Source: Archaeoglobaceae archaeon (GTDB lineage Archaea; Halobacteriota; Archaeoglobi; Archaeoglobales; Archaeoglobaceae). From it: a stretch of DNA of 33,066 nt. The first letter of the stretch is position 1. Each line of letters opens with the position of its first letter. Made by a program: the position numbers and the translations under genes. Shown one piece after another: positions 22,887 through 31,720 of the stretch. The notes beneath the pieces were generated by a model. The model worked only from the letters and a program-made list of their open reading frames with translations. It ran no database searches and was not told the origin of the DNA. The DNA is taken from the NCBI GenBank assembly GCA_026985525.1, contig JALSQI010000052.1, positions 1 through 33,066 of the forward strand, in the 5' to 3' direction.

Positions 22887-24289
22887 TCCTTATAACTCCT
22901 GCTGACGATTTTTCTATCCACTTTCCCTTCTCCAGCAATTCCGGGTTTAACCAATTCTTTACAAGATAGAATTTTGTCCAGTTCTTCTCTGCTAAAGCCT
23001 TTCTCTAACAGAACTTCTTTAACCGAAACGTTTCTTTTAACCGCCTCTTTCGCAATTTCAGCTGCTGCATCGTAACCTATGTACGGTGCTATAGCCGTTA
23101 CTATAGCAGGACTTTTTTCGAGATAACTCATACACACATCTGGATTTGCCTTTATACCTCTAATGCATTTTTCAATCATAACTTCAACTGCATTACTTAG
23201 GATTTCAAGAGACTCAAGCATTGTGTGAACCATAAGTGGTGCAAGTGCGTTTAATTCAAGTTGTCCGTGAGAAGCTGAGAAGTTTATAGCTACGTCGTTT
23301 GAAATAACTCTAATCGCTACCTGTTTTACACACTCTAAAATCACCGGATTAACTTTTCCCGGCATTATAGAAGAGCCTGCTTGTACGGGAGGTAAGCTAA
23401 TTTCTTTGAAAGAACTCATGAGTATTAAGTCGTTAGAAATCTTGTAAAGGTTCGTAGCCAAGGCTTTTAGTAAACCGTGCACTTCAGCAAAGACGTCCCA
23501 ATTCTGTGTTGGGTCTATCAAGTTATCCGCTTTTGCCAAGTTTAGTCCCGTTATCTCCCTAAGCACTCTCACGGCTAAGTGTATGTACTTCAAATCAGCA
23601 TTTATTCCCGTTCCAACTGCAGTACCTCCAAGATTTACCTGTCTAAGCCTCTCCTCAACTTTGTACAACCTCCACCTATCTCTCGCTATAGCTTCAGCGT
23701 AAGCGCTGAACTCTTGGCCAAGAGTTATTGGCACGGCATCTTGCATTTCCGTCCTTCCCAGCTTAAGTACTCCCGAAAACTCTCTCTCCTTATCCTCTAA
23801 CGCCTGTTGCAACTCTCCAACAACAGCTGTCAGCTGTCTTAACAAATAAATAGCTGCGACTCTCGAAGCGGTAGGAAATACGTCATTCGTCGATTGCATC
23901 CTGTTAACGTCATCGAGTGGGTGCACTTTTTTACCGAGTATTTCGCTCGCTCTATTCGCTATAACTTCATTTACGTTCATGTTTAGGGAAGTTCCAGCTC
24001 CTCCCTGAAATGGGTCAACTATTACGTGGTCGTTAAGTTTTCCCTCAATTAGCTCGTCGCAAGCCTTAATTATGGCACTCGCCTTATCTTCTTCCATAAA
24101 TCCAAGCTTTAATAAAGCTATTGCACAAGACTTCTTTACCATTCCAAAAGCCCTTATGAGTTCGGGATGAATTCTGTAACCAAGCTTTGACGATATAGGA
24201 AAGTTTTCCTTCGCTCTAAGCGTGTGTATTCCGTAGTAAACACCATCTGGTACAATCAATTCACCCAAAAAATCTCTTTCAACTCTCAT
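22883..24289 (-). CDS. aspA: Aspartate ammonia-lyase-like enzyme (aspartase/fumarase superfamily)
   Basis: 468 residues. Full aspartase/fumarase architecture: ERDFLGELIVPDGVYYGIHTLRA at the start, GGAGTSLNMNVNEVIANRA, HPLDDVNRMQSTNDVFPTA (STND rather than the SSND usual in fumarase C), LGGTAVGTG, and the superfamily signature GSSIMPGKVNPVI, with the C-terminal domain present. Expected reaction is aspartate to fumarate plus ammonia; class II fumarase is less likely but cannot be excluded. ATG 24289 is chosen because it comes one base after the HydF-like stop and starts the conserved N-terminus; an in-frame upstream start at 24313 would lie inside that gene. In bacteria an aspA-like gene often travels with hydE, hydF and hydG. 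Confidence 0.85.
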   Translation of the reverse strand: MRVERDFLGELIVPDGVYYGIHTLRAKENFPISSKLGYRIHPELIRAFGMVKKSCAIALLKLGFMEEDKASAIIKACDELIEGKLNDHVIVDPFQGGAGTSLNMNVNEVIANRASEILGKKVHPLDDVNRMQSTNDVFPTASRVAAIYLLRQLTAVVGELQQALEDKEREFSGVLKLGRTEMQDAVPITLGQEFSAYAEAIARDRWRLYKVEERLRQVNLGGTAVGTGINADLKYIHLAVRVLREITGLNLAKADNLIDPTQNWDVFAEVHGLLKALATNLYKISNDLILMSSFKEISLPPVQAGSSIMPGKVNPVILECVKQVAIRVISNDVAINFSASHGQLELNALAPLMVHTMLESLEILSNAVEVMIEKCIRGIKANPDVCMSYLEKSPAIVTAIAPYIGYDAAAEIAKEAVKRNVSVKEVLLEKGFSREELDKILSCKELVKPGIAGEGKVDRKIVSRSYKE

Positions 24290-24290
24290 T

Positions 24291-25421
24291 TTACCACTTC
24301 CACACGTTAGCACTTAAAGAACTCCCAGCCTCAACAACTTCTCCAAATCCCATTTTAGCGAGTGGAAATGGGTCCAACAACCTATCTAAAAACCCTCTCA
24401 GCTCAAGTAGCAATAGACCGGCTGTCGTTGAATTTTTGGGATTTTTCGGCTCACAAGACTCAGGTAAAACTTCAATTTCTCCCTTCTCTATTCCCCCTTC
24501 CCTAATTTCTTTTTTCAATTCTTCTATTATTTTCTTTTCTCTTTCGTCCTTAGTGTCTTCCACTAATTGCACGCCTCTACTCTCAGCCTCTCTCGCGTTT
24601 TTCACGAATACTTCCAAATATTTCCTCGCCTCCAATGCCGCAAAACTCGTAAACTGTAGTGAGTCGTAAAAGTCGAAGCACTTCACCATATCTCTAACGC
24701 TTAGAAGCGTGTCCAGAACGACTAATTTTAATACAGGTGATCTGAGAAGTTTCGAAGGAGTTGTAACTATGCAGTAAGCGTCGCAGTCTATTACTTCTCT
24801 CATAGCTCTAACGTAACACAGAGGTAATCTTCCCCTTGGATATCTAAGTTCCGGGATTACAAAAGCAACAGCATCTCCTCCAGAAACGAGGTCTCCTATT
24901 ACAAGGTAGTCGAAAACAGTTCTGGATGAGCGAACTATTTCCCTTTTTAAAGCTATTATTCCTTCACCTGTTTTAGCGCTAACTGGAATAAATTTTACTC
25001 CCGACTCCGCTGATAACTTTTCTACAATAGGTCGGAAATCTACAGTGTCCGATTTGTTCAGTACGCCTATTACCTTTACCCCTTTCTCCTTCGCCCTTTC
25101 TAATACTGCTCTCTCGTAATCTCCAAATGGTTTTTCAGGACTGGCAACGAGTAAAGCTATATCCACTTCCTCAAGCGTTTTCATCGCAACTTCAACTCTC
25201 TTGCTACCTATTTCAGAAGTGTCGTCTATTCCGGGAGTGTCAATTATTTTTACTGGGCCTAAGGGCAAAAGCTCCATTGCCTTAGAAACCCTATCTGTAG
25301 TAGTTCCCGACTTATCAGAAACTATAGCGATGTTTTGGTTCGTCAACGCATTGAGCAAACTCGACTTACCAACATTCGTCTTACCAAACAAACCAATTTT
25401 TACCCTGAAGTCTTTCATCAT
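24291..25421 (-). CDS. HydF-like GTPase lacking the iron-sulfur domain
   Basis: 376 residues. The N-terminal GTPase (about 1-165) has G1 GKTNVGKS (13-20), the IAIVSDKSGTTTDRVSKAMELLPLGPV stretch closely matching HydF, G3 DTPG (61-64), G4 NKSD and G5 SAKTG. The next region (about 170-285) follows the HydF dimerisation domain: GGDAVAFVIPELRYPRGRLPLCYVRAMRE, VVLD, LQFTSFAALEARKYL. HydF's C-terminal domain, with its His and HCxxC ligands for the [4Fe-4S] cluster, is absent; about 90 residues of Lys/Glu-rich and then hydrophobic sequence with a single Cys stand there. It is therefore probably not a [FeFe]-hydrogenase scaffold. First gene of the four-gene unit, one base before aspA; the promoter has an inverted repeat. 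Confidence 0.82.
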   Translation of the reverse strand: MMKDFRVKIGLFGKTNVGKSSLLNALTNQNIAIVSDKSGTTTDRVSKAMELLPLGPVKIIDTPGIDDTSEIGSKRVEVAMKTLEEVDIALLVASPEKPFGDYERAVLERAKEKGVKVIGVLNKSDTVDFRPIVEKLSAESGVKFIPVSAKTGEGIIALKREIVRSSRTVFDYLVIGDLVSGGDAVAFVIPELRYPRGRLPLCYVRAMREVIDCDAYCIVTTPSKLLRSPVLKLVVLDTLLSVRDMVKCFDFYDSLQFTSFAALEARKYLEVFVKNAREAESRGVQLVEDTKDEREKKIIEELKKEIREGGIEKGEIEVLPESCEPKNPKNSTTAGLLLLELRGFLDRLLDPFPLAKMGFGEVVEAGSSLSANVWKW

Positions 25422-25430
25422 TTTTCGATT

Positions 25431-25449
25431 AGTATTAAGAATTAATACT
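25431..25449. promoter_or_regulatory. Perfect inverted repeat in the promoter of the HydF-like operon
   Basis: AGTATTAA-gaa-TTAATACT: 8-base perfect arms with a 3-base spacer, 10-28 bases upstream of ATG 25421. It overlaps the best A-box candidate (GTATTAAT on the - strand, centred about 25 bases upstream), so a bound repressor would block TBP. It could also be a chance AT-rich palindrome. Confidence 0.5.
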
Positions 25450-25458
25450 TTTTCGAAA

Positions 25459-25479
25459 TTATTTCTGATTAAGAAATAA
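25459..25479. repeat. Second inverted repeat, just after the ABC permease stop
   Basis: TTATTTCT-gatta-AGAAATAA, 8-base perfect arms, 5-base spacer, ending 4 bases from the permease stop. It may act in termination or RNA 3'-end stability of the ABC operon, or as a further part of the HydF-like promoter region. Confidence 0.4.
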
Positions 25480-25483
25480 AAGC

Positions 25484-26212
25484 TCAGATTCTTTCAAAAG
25501 CCCTCGCAGCTACGAGCACCGTAATTACTGAGAAAAACAGACTTATTAGCAAGTAAGCTGGACTTAGGCAATTGGAAATAAGAGCTAACCTCATACCAGA
25601 AACACCGTAAAACATTGGATTAGCGTAAGCAAAAATTCTGATAAAAGATGGGAGCTTAGATATTGGAAACATAGCACCGGAAAGAAAGAAAAGAGGGAAT
25701 ATAACGAAGTTCATAACCATTCCAAATCCGTGAAAGTCCTTGATTACGGATGCGAATACCAAACCCATTCCCGTAAAAGTTACAGCCATTAGCACTACAA
25801 AAAAGAAGGACGTTAAAACGCCGTATAAAGTCGTCGAAAAGCCAATAGGTATGGATAGAATTACGATTGCCATTGCCTGAAGAGTGGAAGTGGTCGCACT
25901 TCCCGCTATCCTACCGCAAACTACTGCCGTGTTGCTAACAGGAGCAACGGAAATTTCTTTGAGAAAACCGAACTCCCTGTCCCAAAGAACCGATAAACCC
26001 GCAAAAGTGGAGGAAAAAACTACTGCCATCGCTGCTATTCCGGGCGTTAGATACTCCGTGTAGTTTTCAATTCCCTGAAATTTTACTCCGCTAAATCCAC
26101 TGCTTAGAAAAAGTAGAAACATGAGGGGCATAAAAAGTGAACTGAAAAACCTCGACTTTGACCTTACGAGTCTTTTCATTTCTCTTAACCAGAGGACGTA
26201 AACCTGTATCAC
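25484..26212 (-). CDS. ABC-2 type exporter permease
   Basis: 242 residues with six predicted membrane helices in the ABC-2 pattern: a charged N-terminal coupling helix (VLWLREMKRLVRSKSRFFSSLFMPL), the WDREFGFLKEISVAPVSN cytoplasmic loop typical of DrrB/NodJ-type permeases, and LFFLSGAMFPISKLPSF followed by ANPMFYGVSGMR before the last helix. It partners with the ATPase upstream (ATGA overlap at 26209-26212) to form an exporter of the daunorubicin/polysaccharide/lipid type. The substrate is unknown. Confidence 0.92.
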   Translation of the reverse strand: MIQVYVLWLREMKRLVRSKSRFFSSLFMPLMFLLFLSSGFSGVKFQGIENYTEYLTPGIAAMAVVFSSTFAGLSVLWDREFGFLKEISVAPVSNTAVVCGRIAGSATTSTLQAMAIVILSIPIGFSTTLYGVLTSFFFVVLMAVTFTGMGLVFASVIKDFHGFGMVMNFVIFPLFFLSGAMFPISKLPSFIRIFAYANPMFYGVSGMRLALISNCLSPAYLLISLFFSVITVLVAARAFERI

Positions 26213-27111
26213 TCAAACCTCCTCCCAGTTAATTTGAGAAAGACGTCCTCCAGATCTGGATTCTTAACTTTAACTGATTTTATCCCGTCCAACAGTTTGA
26301 ACAATTTTGGAAGTAACAGTTCAACGTTAGTGCAGTTTATCTGAACAACGTTTCCACTAAGGATTACGTCTATTACTCCTTCTAAGCTCTTCAGCTTCGA
26401 AACGTCTGCTTTTTCAAGTTCTATGTAAACAGTTCCTTCTCCAAGCTCTTTTTTCAGCTCATCTACTTTACCTATTTTAACAATTCTTCCCCTATCCATT
26501 ATTGCCACTGTATCGCACAAGTTTTCAGCTTCGTCTATGTAGTGAGTGGTCATGAAAATCGTAACTCCTCTATCCCTGAGAGAAGTTATGTAATCCCAGA
26601 TATTTCTTCTCGTCTGAACGTCAAGCCCCAAAGTTGGTTCGTCGAGGAAGAGTACTTCGGGTTCGTGAACGAACGCTCTCGCAATTTCCAACTTCCTCTT
26701 CATTCCACCCGAGAACTTTTCAACTAACACGTTCTCCCACTTCTCCAGCCCCACGAGTTTTAGTGCTGAAGGTATTCTCTCTTCCCTTTCTTTTCTCTTC
26801 ATTCCGTAGAGCATTGCGTGAAACTCTAAATTTTCTTTCGCTGTAAGCTTCGTATCCAGAGCCGGTTCCTGAAAAACTACGCCTATTCTTTTCCTAACTT
26901 CCATTTTCTCTCCTATGCTAAAACCCGCAACTTCAGCGTATCCTGAATCCGGCTTTATTAGCGTAGTAAGAATTCCCGTTAAAGTAGTTTTTCCAGCTCC
27001 ATTTGGACCCAGTAATGCGAATATACTACCTTTTTTTACTTTAAAGCTAACGCAGTCAACCGCCTTTACATCGAAATTTTTCTCTAAGCATTCTGCTACT
27101 ATTGCATGCAT
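26209..27111 (-). CDS. ABC exporter ATP-binding protein (DrrA type)
   Basis: 300 residues from ATG 27111. Walker A GPNGAGKTT, Q-loop FQEPALD, signature SGGMKRKLEIARA, Walker B VLFLDEPTLGLD, and H-loop TTHYIDEAE are all present, followed by the short C-terminal domain of the DrrA/CcmA group. An in-frame ATG at 27147 would add 12 residues but would run into the divergent gene. ATG 27111 has an A-box-like TTTTTTAACC about 25 bases upstream and matches the usual family start. The start codon shares a CATG with the ATG of the divergent winged-helix gene, so initiation at the two promoters probably interferes. Confidence 0.9.
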   Translation of the reverse strand: MHAIVAECLEKNFDVKAVDCVSFKVKKGSIFALLGPNGAGKTTLTGILTTLIKPDSGYAEVAGFSIGEKMEVRKRIGVVFQEPALDTKLTAKENLEFHAMLYGMKRKEREERIPSALKLVGLEKWENVLVEKFSGGMKRKLEIARAFVHEPEVLFLDEPTLGLDVQTRRNIWDYITSLRDRGVTIFMTTHYIDEAENLCDTVAIMDRGRIVKIGKVDELKKELGEGTVYIELEKADVSKLKSLEGVIDVILSGNVVQINCTNVELLLPKLFKLLDGIKSVKVKNPDLEDVFLKLTGRRFE

Positions 27112-27601
27112 GGAGAAAGGTGGAGAGTTGGTTAAAAAACTCAACATAGTTGACGTTTACGTGCTACTACATCTCAAGAAAGCTGGAGTGGATTACGCTA
27201 AGATGATGGCAAAAGTAACGGGTTTACCCATTGAAAAAATAAACGAAAGCGTAGAGAAACTAATGAAAGAGGGGTTGATTGAAAGAGATGAAGGATCAGC
27301 TATAAAGAGAAGTAAAGCCAGATTCAAAAAAGCTCACGAAGTGCACAAACACCACACTTACTATAGGCTTTCGAGGCTTGGAGAGCTAACAGTTAGAAAA
27401 ATGGATAAGAAGTGGGCTAAAAATTTCTTCGAGGAGCTGGGGTTAAACTATCGAGAAATCGCTAAGAAGAAAGTTTTGTCAGACGAATTGATTTCAGTTG
27501 GGTTAATTTCAATTGGGTTCGTTACAAAAAAGGGAAAAAAGACTAAGTTTTTCGAAGCGTTCTCTTACGTTTCAGGATTTTTTGATAACGAAAAGAACTA
27601 A
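27110..27601 (+). CDS. Winged-helix DNA-binding protein (DUF2250-like), probable regulator
   Basis: 163 residues from ATG 27110. Residues about 10-60 form a winged helix (VDVYVLLHLKKAGVDYAKMMAKVTGLPIEKINESVEKLMKEGLIERDEG), followed by AIKRSKARFKKAHEVHKHHTYYRLSRLGE, which I associate with the archaeal DUF2250/COG3388 group, and a C-terminal helical segment. Its place divergent to the ABC exporter suggests local regulation of that exporter. Start choice is uncertain: ATG 27110 overlaps the divergent ATG within one CATG, while TTG 27128 has GGTGG (27118-27122) upstream, at good SD spacing, and would shorten the protein by 6 residues. Confidence 0.75.
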   Translation: MEKGGELVKKLNIVDVYVLLHLKKAGVDYAKMMAKVTGLPIEKINESVEKLMKEGLIERDEGSAIKRSKARFKKAHEVHKHHTYYRLSRLGELTVRKMDKKWAKNFFEELGLNYREIAKKKVLSDELISVGLISIGFVTKKGKKTKFFEAFSYVSGFFDNEKN

Positions 27602-27606
27602 ATATT
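27599..27606 (+). promoter_or_regulatory. A-box upstream of the TPR gene
   Basis: TAAATATT, at the end of the winged-helix gene, is centred about 25 bases before ATG 27628, and there is no SD site. This predicts a leaderless mRNA and rejects the in-frame TTG at 27619 as start. Confidence 0.4.
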
Positions 27607-27627
27607 TGTTTCACTAAATTGCCTAAA

Positions 27628-28533
27628 ATGTCAGACAAGCTAAGGATAATTTCATCAAAGATTCTCGACCTTCTCTGGTTTTTGAACGAAGTCAGGTGCG
27701 AAGCTGAAGTTGAGAAGAGGAAGAATACCTTAGAATACTACTTGCCAAAGATAAAAGACGAGCACGAAAAAGCTGAGACTTTACTTGAGATAGGAAAGCT
27801 TGAGTGTATCTCAGGTAAAAGTGTAGAGGCGACGAGCAGGTTTTACGAGTGTTTGAGATTGTTTAGAAAAACTGGGGATAGGTTGGGAGTGGGAAAAACG
27901 CTTTACAACATAGCTTTACTGCACGCTGAGAGAGATAAAGTTGAGAAAGCTGAAGAGACTTTAAAGGAGTGCATGCAATTTGCTGAAGAGTGTGAGAGTT
28001 CCTGGCTCAAAGCTTGTTGTTATGAGCTACTATCTAAGATCCTGATAAAAAAGGGTAAAAACGATGAGGCTGTTGAGAACGCTTTAAAAGCTTTCGAGCT
28101 TTTCAGCTTAGTTGGAGACGCAGAAGGCATGAGCAAGTCTTTGCAAATCGCTTGCATAGCTTTGCTTAAAAAAGGTGAAATAAACAGAGCTATAGAACTC
28201 ATGGAAAACATAAGGGAAGTTTGGAGAGAAGAAGACAGCTGTAACTTTCTTTTAACGACCCTCCAGTTATCAGCACTTTTGCTTTCTATTGGAAGAATTG
28301 GAGATGCAGAAGAGATAATTTCAGAACTGAACGATTCATGCAAAAACAAAAGGCTAATAGCTTTTAAAAAGCTCATAGAAGCGTTAATTCTATCAGCCTG
28401 CGGTAGGAAAAAAGAGGCTGTCTTAGTTGCAGAGGAGGGTAAAAAGATGTTGGAAAAACTGTATCCAAAAAAAGATGTGAGGTATCAAATTGCTGGAGAA
28501 GTCGTGAATGCTGTAAAGCTACTAAGGATTTAA
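27628..28533 (+). CDS. Tetratricopeptide-repeat protein
   Basis: 301 residues, all-helical, with about six TPR-like units of about 40 residues, for instance [60 protein letters not shown] and [31 protein letters not shown]. No membrane segment, signal peptide or enzymatic domain. TPR solenoids bind peptides or partner proteins. The N-terminal 30 residues ([17 protein letters not shown]) may be a capping helix. The relation to the upstream regulator and ABC transporter is unclear. Its 3' end overlaps the end of the convergent purM by 12 bases. Confidence 0.85.
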   Translation: MSDKLRIISSKILDLLWFLNEVRCEAEVEKRKNTLEYYLPKIKDEHEKAETLLEIGKLECISGKSVEATSRFYECLRLFRKTGDRLGVGKTLYNIALLHAERDKVEKAEETLKECMQFAEECESSWLKACCYELLSKILIKKGKNDEAVENALKAFELFSLVGDAEGMSKSLQIACIALLKKGEINRAIELMENIREVWREEDSCNFLLTTLQLSALLLSIGRIGDAEEIISELNDSCKNKRLIAFKKLIEALILSACGRKKEAVLVAEEGKKMLEKLYPKKDVRYQIAGEVVNAVKLLRI

Positions 28534-29520
28534 CTTCAAGTCTTTTACATAAATTTCTCCGTACTCAGATTCTTCAACTCTTCCAACAATCCTGCCTTCG
28601 ATCATACCACTTTTTTCTAGCTTTTTAGCTTCACTTCTATCCATTATCAGAGCGAAACCCATGCCCATGTTGAAGGTCTTGTACATCTCCTCCTCTTCAA
28701 CGTTGCCGAGCTCCTGAACAACTCTGAATATTTTATGAGGTTCAAGCGGTTTATCGATCACGAACTTGAGCTTTTTCAGCCTGAGTAAGTTTAGCAATCC
28801 ACCACCAGTTATGTGAGCCATCCCTTTAATCTCAAATTTCTTCAAAACGTCTAAAACTTCTACGTATATCCTCGTTGGTTTGAGTATCTCTTCACCGTAA
28901 CTAACTCCTTTTTCGAATTCGTCGCTATAAGAAATTCCAGCTTTCTCTAAAACTTTCCTTACGAGAGTTAATCCGTTACTGTGAACTCCACTGCTTGGAA
29001 TGCCAAATATAACGTCTCCCGGCTGTATATTCTCACCAGTAATCAATTTCTTTGCCACGCCAATTGCAGTCCCCGCGAGGTCGAATCCCTTAACCATGTC
29101 TGGTAGAGTGGCTGTCTCTCCTCCAACGAGAGTTATGTTCGCAATTCTGCAACCTTCCTCCAACCCCTTAGCTATTTCTCTCATTATCCTTTCATCTGGC
29201 TTTTCTATTGCTATGTAGTCAACCATAGCAACCGGTTCAGAGCCAACGGCAATCAGGTCGTTTACGTTCATAGCAACGCAGTCAATCCCAATAGTGTCGA
29301 ATCTGTTCATCTTTTCTGCAACGAGTATTTTACTGCCAACTCCATCAGTAGTAATAGTTACCATCAAGTCGCAAATAGGTTGTAGAGAAATTGCACTTGC
29401 GTAGTGATTTGTTAAGCAAGGTTTTCCAATTCCTTCTCTGACGTGTTTTATAACTGAAGTCAATGCTTTTATCGCTTCTTCCTCTTTTTTTATGTCAACT
29501 CCCGCGTCGGCGTACCTCAT
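28522..29520 (-). CDS. purM: Phosphoribosylformylglycinamidine cyclo-ligase (AIR synthetase)
   Basis: 332 residues. Fifth step of purine synthesis: FGAM plus ATP to AIR. The start [86 protein letters not shown] and [15 protein letters not shown] are all standard PurM motifs in the normal order and length. GAGGT about 5 bases before ATG 29520 is the SD site. It starts one base after the ilvH stop, so it is the third gene of an ilvB-ilvH-purM operon and would come under any control acting at the ilv leader. Confidence 0.97.
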   Translation of the reverse strand: MRYADAGVDIKKEEEAIKALTSVIKHVREGIGKPCLTNHYASAISLQPICDLMVTITTDGVGSKILVAEKMNRFDTIGIDCVAMNVNDLIAVGSEPVAMVDYIAIEKPDERIMREIAKGLEEGCRIANITLVGGETATLPDMVKGFDLAGTAIGVAKKLITGENIQPGDVIFGIPSSGVHSNGLTLVRKVLEKAGISYSDEFEKGVSYGEEILKPTRIYVEVLDVLKKFEIKGMAHITGGGLLNLLRLKKLKFVIDKPLEPHKIFRVVQELGNVEEEEMYKTFNMGMGFALIMDRSEAKKLEKSGMIEGRIVGRVEESEYGEIYVKDLKLNP

Positions 29521-29521
29521 G

Positions 29522-30013
29522 TTACCTCACTTCTACAACTTTACTTCCCCTCGCCATAGAGATAATGCCCGTTCTAACAAACTCCTTTATTCCGTACTGT
29601 CTCATCAAGTTAGTAAAGGCGTTTATCTTTTCCTCATCACCAGTTATCTCTATTATAAGGCTATCTCTCGCAACGTCAACTATTCTCGCTCTAAATATGT
29701 TCGCTATTTCTATTATCTCGCCCCTATTTTCGGTAGTAGCAGAAACTTTTATCAGAGCGAGTATTCTACTAACACTGTTCTCGCTAAGGTCGCTTACTTT
29801 TATAACTTCAATCAACTTGTTGAGTTGCTTTATCACTTGTTCTACTGTTTTCTCATCCCCTCTAACGACTATTGTCATTCTCGAAACGTCCTCTCTATCA
29901 GTAGTCCCAACAGCCAAGCTGTCTATGTTGAAACCCCTTCTCCTGAAGAGTGAAGAAACTCTTGCAAGAACTCCGGGCTTGTTTTCAACCAAAACGGCGA
30001 TAACTTTCTTCAA
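29522..30013 (-). CDS. ilvH: Acetolactate synthase regulatory (small) subunit
   Basis: 163 residues from TTG 30013. N-terminal ACT domain (about 4-75; [40 protein letters not shown]) that binds valine as feedback inhibitor, then the C-terminal activation domain ([42 protein letters not shown]). The start is fixed by the SD site GAGGTGATC, 3 bases before the TTG: the GTG at 30022 lies inside that SD site and is rejected, and the resulting [14 protein letters not shown] start is the family norm. Coupled with ilvB (ilvB stop at 30024). Confidence 0.94.
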   Translation of the reverse strand: MKKVIAVLVENKPGVLARVSSLFRRRGFNIDSLAVGTTDREDVSRMTIVVRGDEKTVEQVIKQLNKLIEVIKVSDLSENSVSRILALIKVSATTENRGEIIEIANIFRARIVDVARDSLIIEITGDEEKINAFTNLMRQYGIKEFVRTGIISMARGSKVVEVR

Positions 30014-30023
30014 TTCGATCACC

Positions 30024-31691
30024 TCAATATTCCTCGTCTATAATCTCTCTCAGAGATGCTCCAGCCGGAACCATCGGGTAAACGTTTTCAAGCCTTTCAA
30101 CTCTGAAATCTATTACCACAGGTGCATCTATTTCAAAAGCTTCTTTTAGTGCATCCTCTACTTCAGATGGCTTCTCAACCGTCATTCCAACAGCTCCAAA
30201 TCCCTTAGCTATCCTTTCAAAACTCATCTCTTTACACCTCAGGCAAGTTTCGGAGTACCTTTCATCGTAGAATAGTTCCTGCCACTGCCTGACCATTCCA
30301 AGGAACATGTTGTTCAGTATGCAAACTTTTACTGGAATTCCGTAGTCAACGCAAGTTGCGAGCTCTTGTATGTTCATCATAAAGCTCCCGTCTCCAGCTA
30401 TATCCACCACAGTTTTATCGGGAAAAGCAACTTGAGCACCCATCGCAGCTGGAAAACCGAAACCCATAGTTCCAAGACCCCCACTGGATATGAACTGCCT
30501 AGCTCTCTCTACTTTGAAAAACTGTGCCGCCCACATCTGGTTCTGTCCAACCTCGGTTGCAACTATAGCGTCTGGCTTTAACTCGTATATTTTTTCGATT
30601 ACGTACTGGGGTTTTATTACATCTCCTTCCTGCTTGTATTTGAGGGGGTACTTTTCTCTCCAAGAGTTGACTTTTTCCTCCCACTCCTTTCTCTGCTTAT
30701 ACTTAACGTACTTTACGAGCTCAGATAGAACGAGCTTAGCATCCCCAACAATTGGAACGTCAACCCTAACGTTTTTCCCTATTTCAGCTGGATCAACGTC
30801 TATGTGTATTATCTTAGCCTCCGGTGCGAATTCAGAAACTTTTCCAGTCGTTCTATCGCTAAACCTACATCCAACAGCTATTATTAAATCAGAGTCCATA
30901 ACAGCGTAATTTGCGTACTTTGAACCGTGCATACCTATGAATCCAAGAGATAGAGGATGGGTTTCAGGAATTGAACCTTTTCCCATTAAAGTCGTAACGA
31001 CGAAAGCAGGAATAGCTTCAGCCAGCTTTCTAAGTTCCTCGCAAGCGTTGGACAGTATCACTCCTCCTCCAGCTAAGATTATCGGTCTTTCGCTTTTGAC
31101 TATAAGTTCAGCTGCTTTTCTTATCTGCTTCGGATGTCCTTTAAGTTTTGGCTTGTAACCGGGAAGCTCTATTTCAACGGGATAGTTGAATTCCACATCG
31201 GCAACTGTAACGTCCTTAGGCAAGTCTATTAAAACCGGTCCAGGCCTGCCAGTAGAAGCTATGTGAAAAGCCTCTCTAACAGTTTTTAGCAACTCTTTCT
31301 CGTCAGTAACTAAGTAGTTGTGCTTAGTTATAGGCATAGTTATTCCAGTAGTATCCGCTTCCTGAAAAGCGTCGTTTCCTATCATCGAGCGTGGAACTTG
31401 TCCAGTCATAACGACTAAGGGAGAGGAGTCCATGTAAGCTGTCGCTATTCCCGTAACAGTATTCGTTGCTCCCGGACCAGACGTCGCAAAAGCAACTCCT
31501 GTTTTTCCAGTAGCTCTTGCATATCCATCTGCTGCGTGAACAGCTGCTTGCTCGTGTCTCGTAAGAATGTGTTCTATGTTGGAGTCGTATAACGCGTCGT
31601 AAACTTCTATTATTGCTCCTCCCGGTATGCCAAATATGTGTTCAACGCCCTCATACTCTAAAGCTTTAACGATAGCGTCTGCAGCCCTCAT
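30024..31691 (-). CDS. ilvB: Acetolactate synthase catalytic (large) subunit
   Basis: 555 residues. ThDP enzyme that condenses two pyruvates (or pyruvate and 2-ketobutyrate), the first common step of Val, Leu and Ile synthesis. Motifs: [11 protein letters not shown] and the catalytic Glu in [28 protein letters not shown], the FAD/ThDP middle domain with [11 protein letters not shown], and the ThDP-Mg motif [29 protein letters not shown]. Start ATG 31691 is decided by AAAGGTGG 6-13 bases upstream; the in-frame TTG at 31709 is rejected. Between this ATG and the stop of the proposed leader peptide are 29 T-rich bases. The sequence upstream strongly suggests amino-acid-responsive control. Confidence 0.97.
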   Translation of the reverse strand: MRAADAIVKALEYEGVEHIFGIPGGAIIEVYDALYDSNIEHILTRHEQAAVHAADGYARATGKTGVAFATSGPGATNTVTGIATAYMDSSPLVVMTGQVPRSMIGNDAFQEADTTGITMPITKHNYLVTDEKELLKTVREAFHIASTGRPGPVLIDLPKDVTVADVEFNYPVEIELPGYKPKLKGHPKQIRKAAELIVKSERPIILAGGGVILSNACEELRKLAEAIPAFVVTTLMGKGSIPETHPLSLGFIGMHGSKYANYAVMDSDLIIAVGCRFSDRTTGKVSEFAPEAKIIHIDVDPAEIGKNVRVDVPIVGDAKLVLSELVKYVKYKQRKEWEEKVNSWREKYPLKYKQEGDVIKPQYVIEKIYELKPDAIVATEVGQNQMWAAQFFKVERARQFISSGGLGTMGFGFPAAMGAQVAFPDKTVVDIAGDGSFMMNIQELATCVDYGIPVKVCILNNMFLGMVRQWQELFYDERYSETCLRCKEMSFERIAKGFGAVGMTVEKPSEVEDALKEAFEIDAPVVIDFRVERLENVYPMVPAGASLREIIDEEY

Positions 31692-31720
31692 AAAACCACC
31701 TTTATACAAAGAATAAAATT
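31692..31720 (-). promoter_or_regulatory. Leader-ilvB spacer: T-rich tract and SD site
   Basis: 29 bases between the leader stop codon and the ilvB ATG. The - strand reads a T-rich AATTTTATTCTTTG and then AAAGGTGG, the ilvB SD site. The T-rich tract directly after a strong hairpin could serve as a conditional terminator, since archaeal RNA polymerase stops at oligo-T. The SD site could also be masked or exposed by leader translation. Confidence 0.45.

Noticed and set aside
22883-24289. The lyase as class II fumarase
   Set aside because: GAGTSxNMN and STND patterns fit aspartase better than the SSND pattern of fumarase, though only an assay can settle it.
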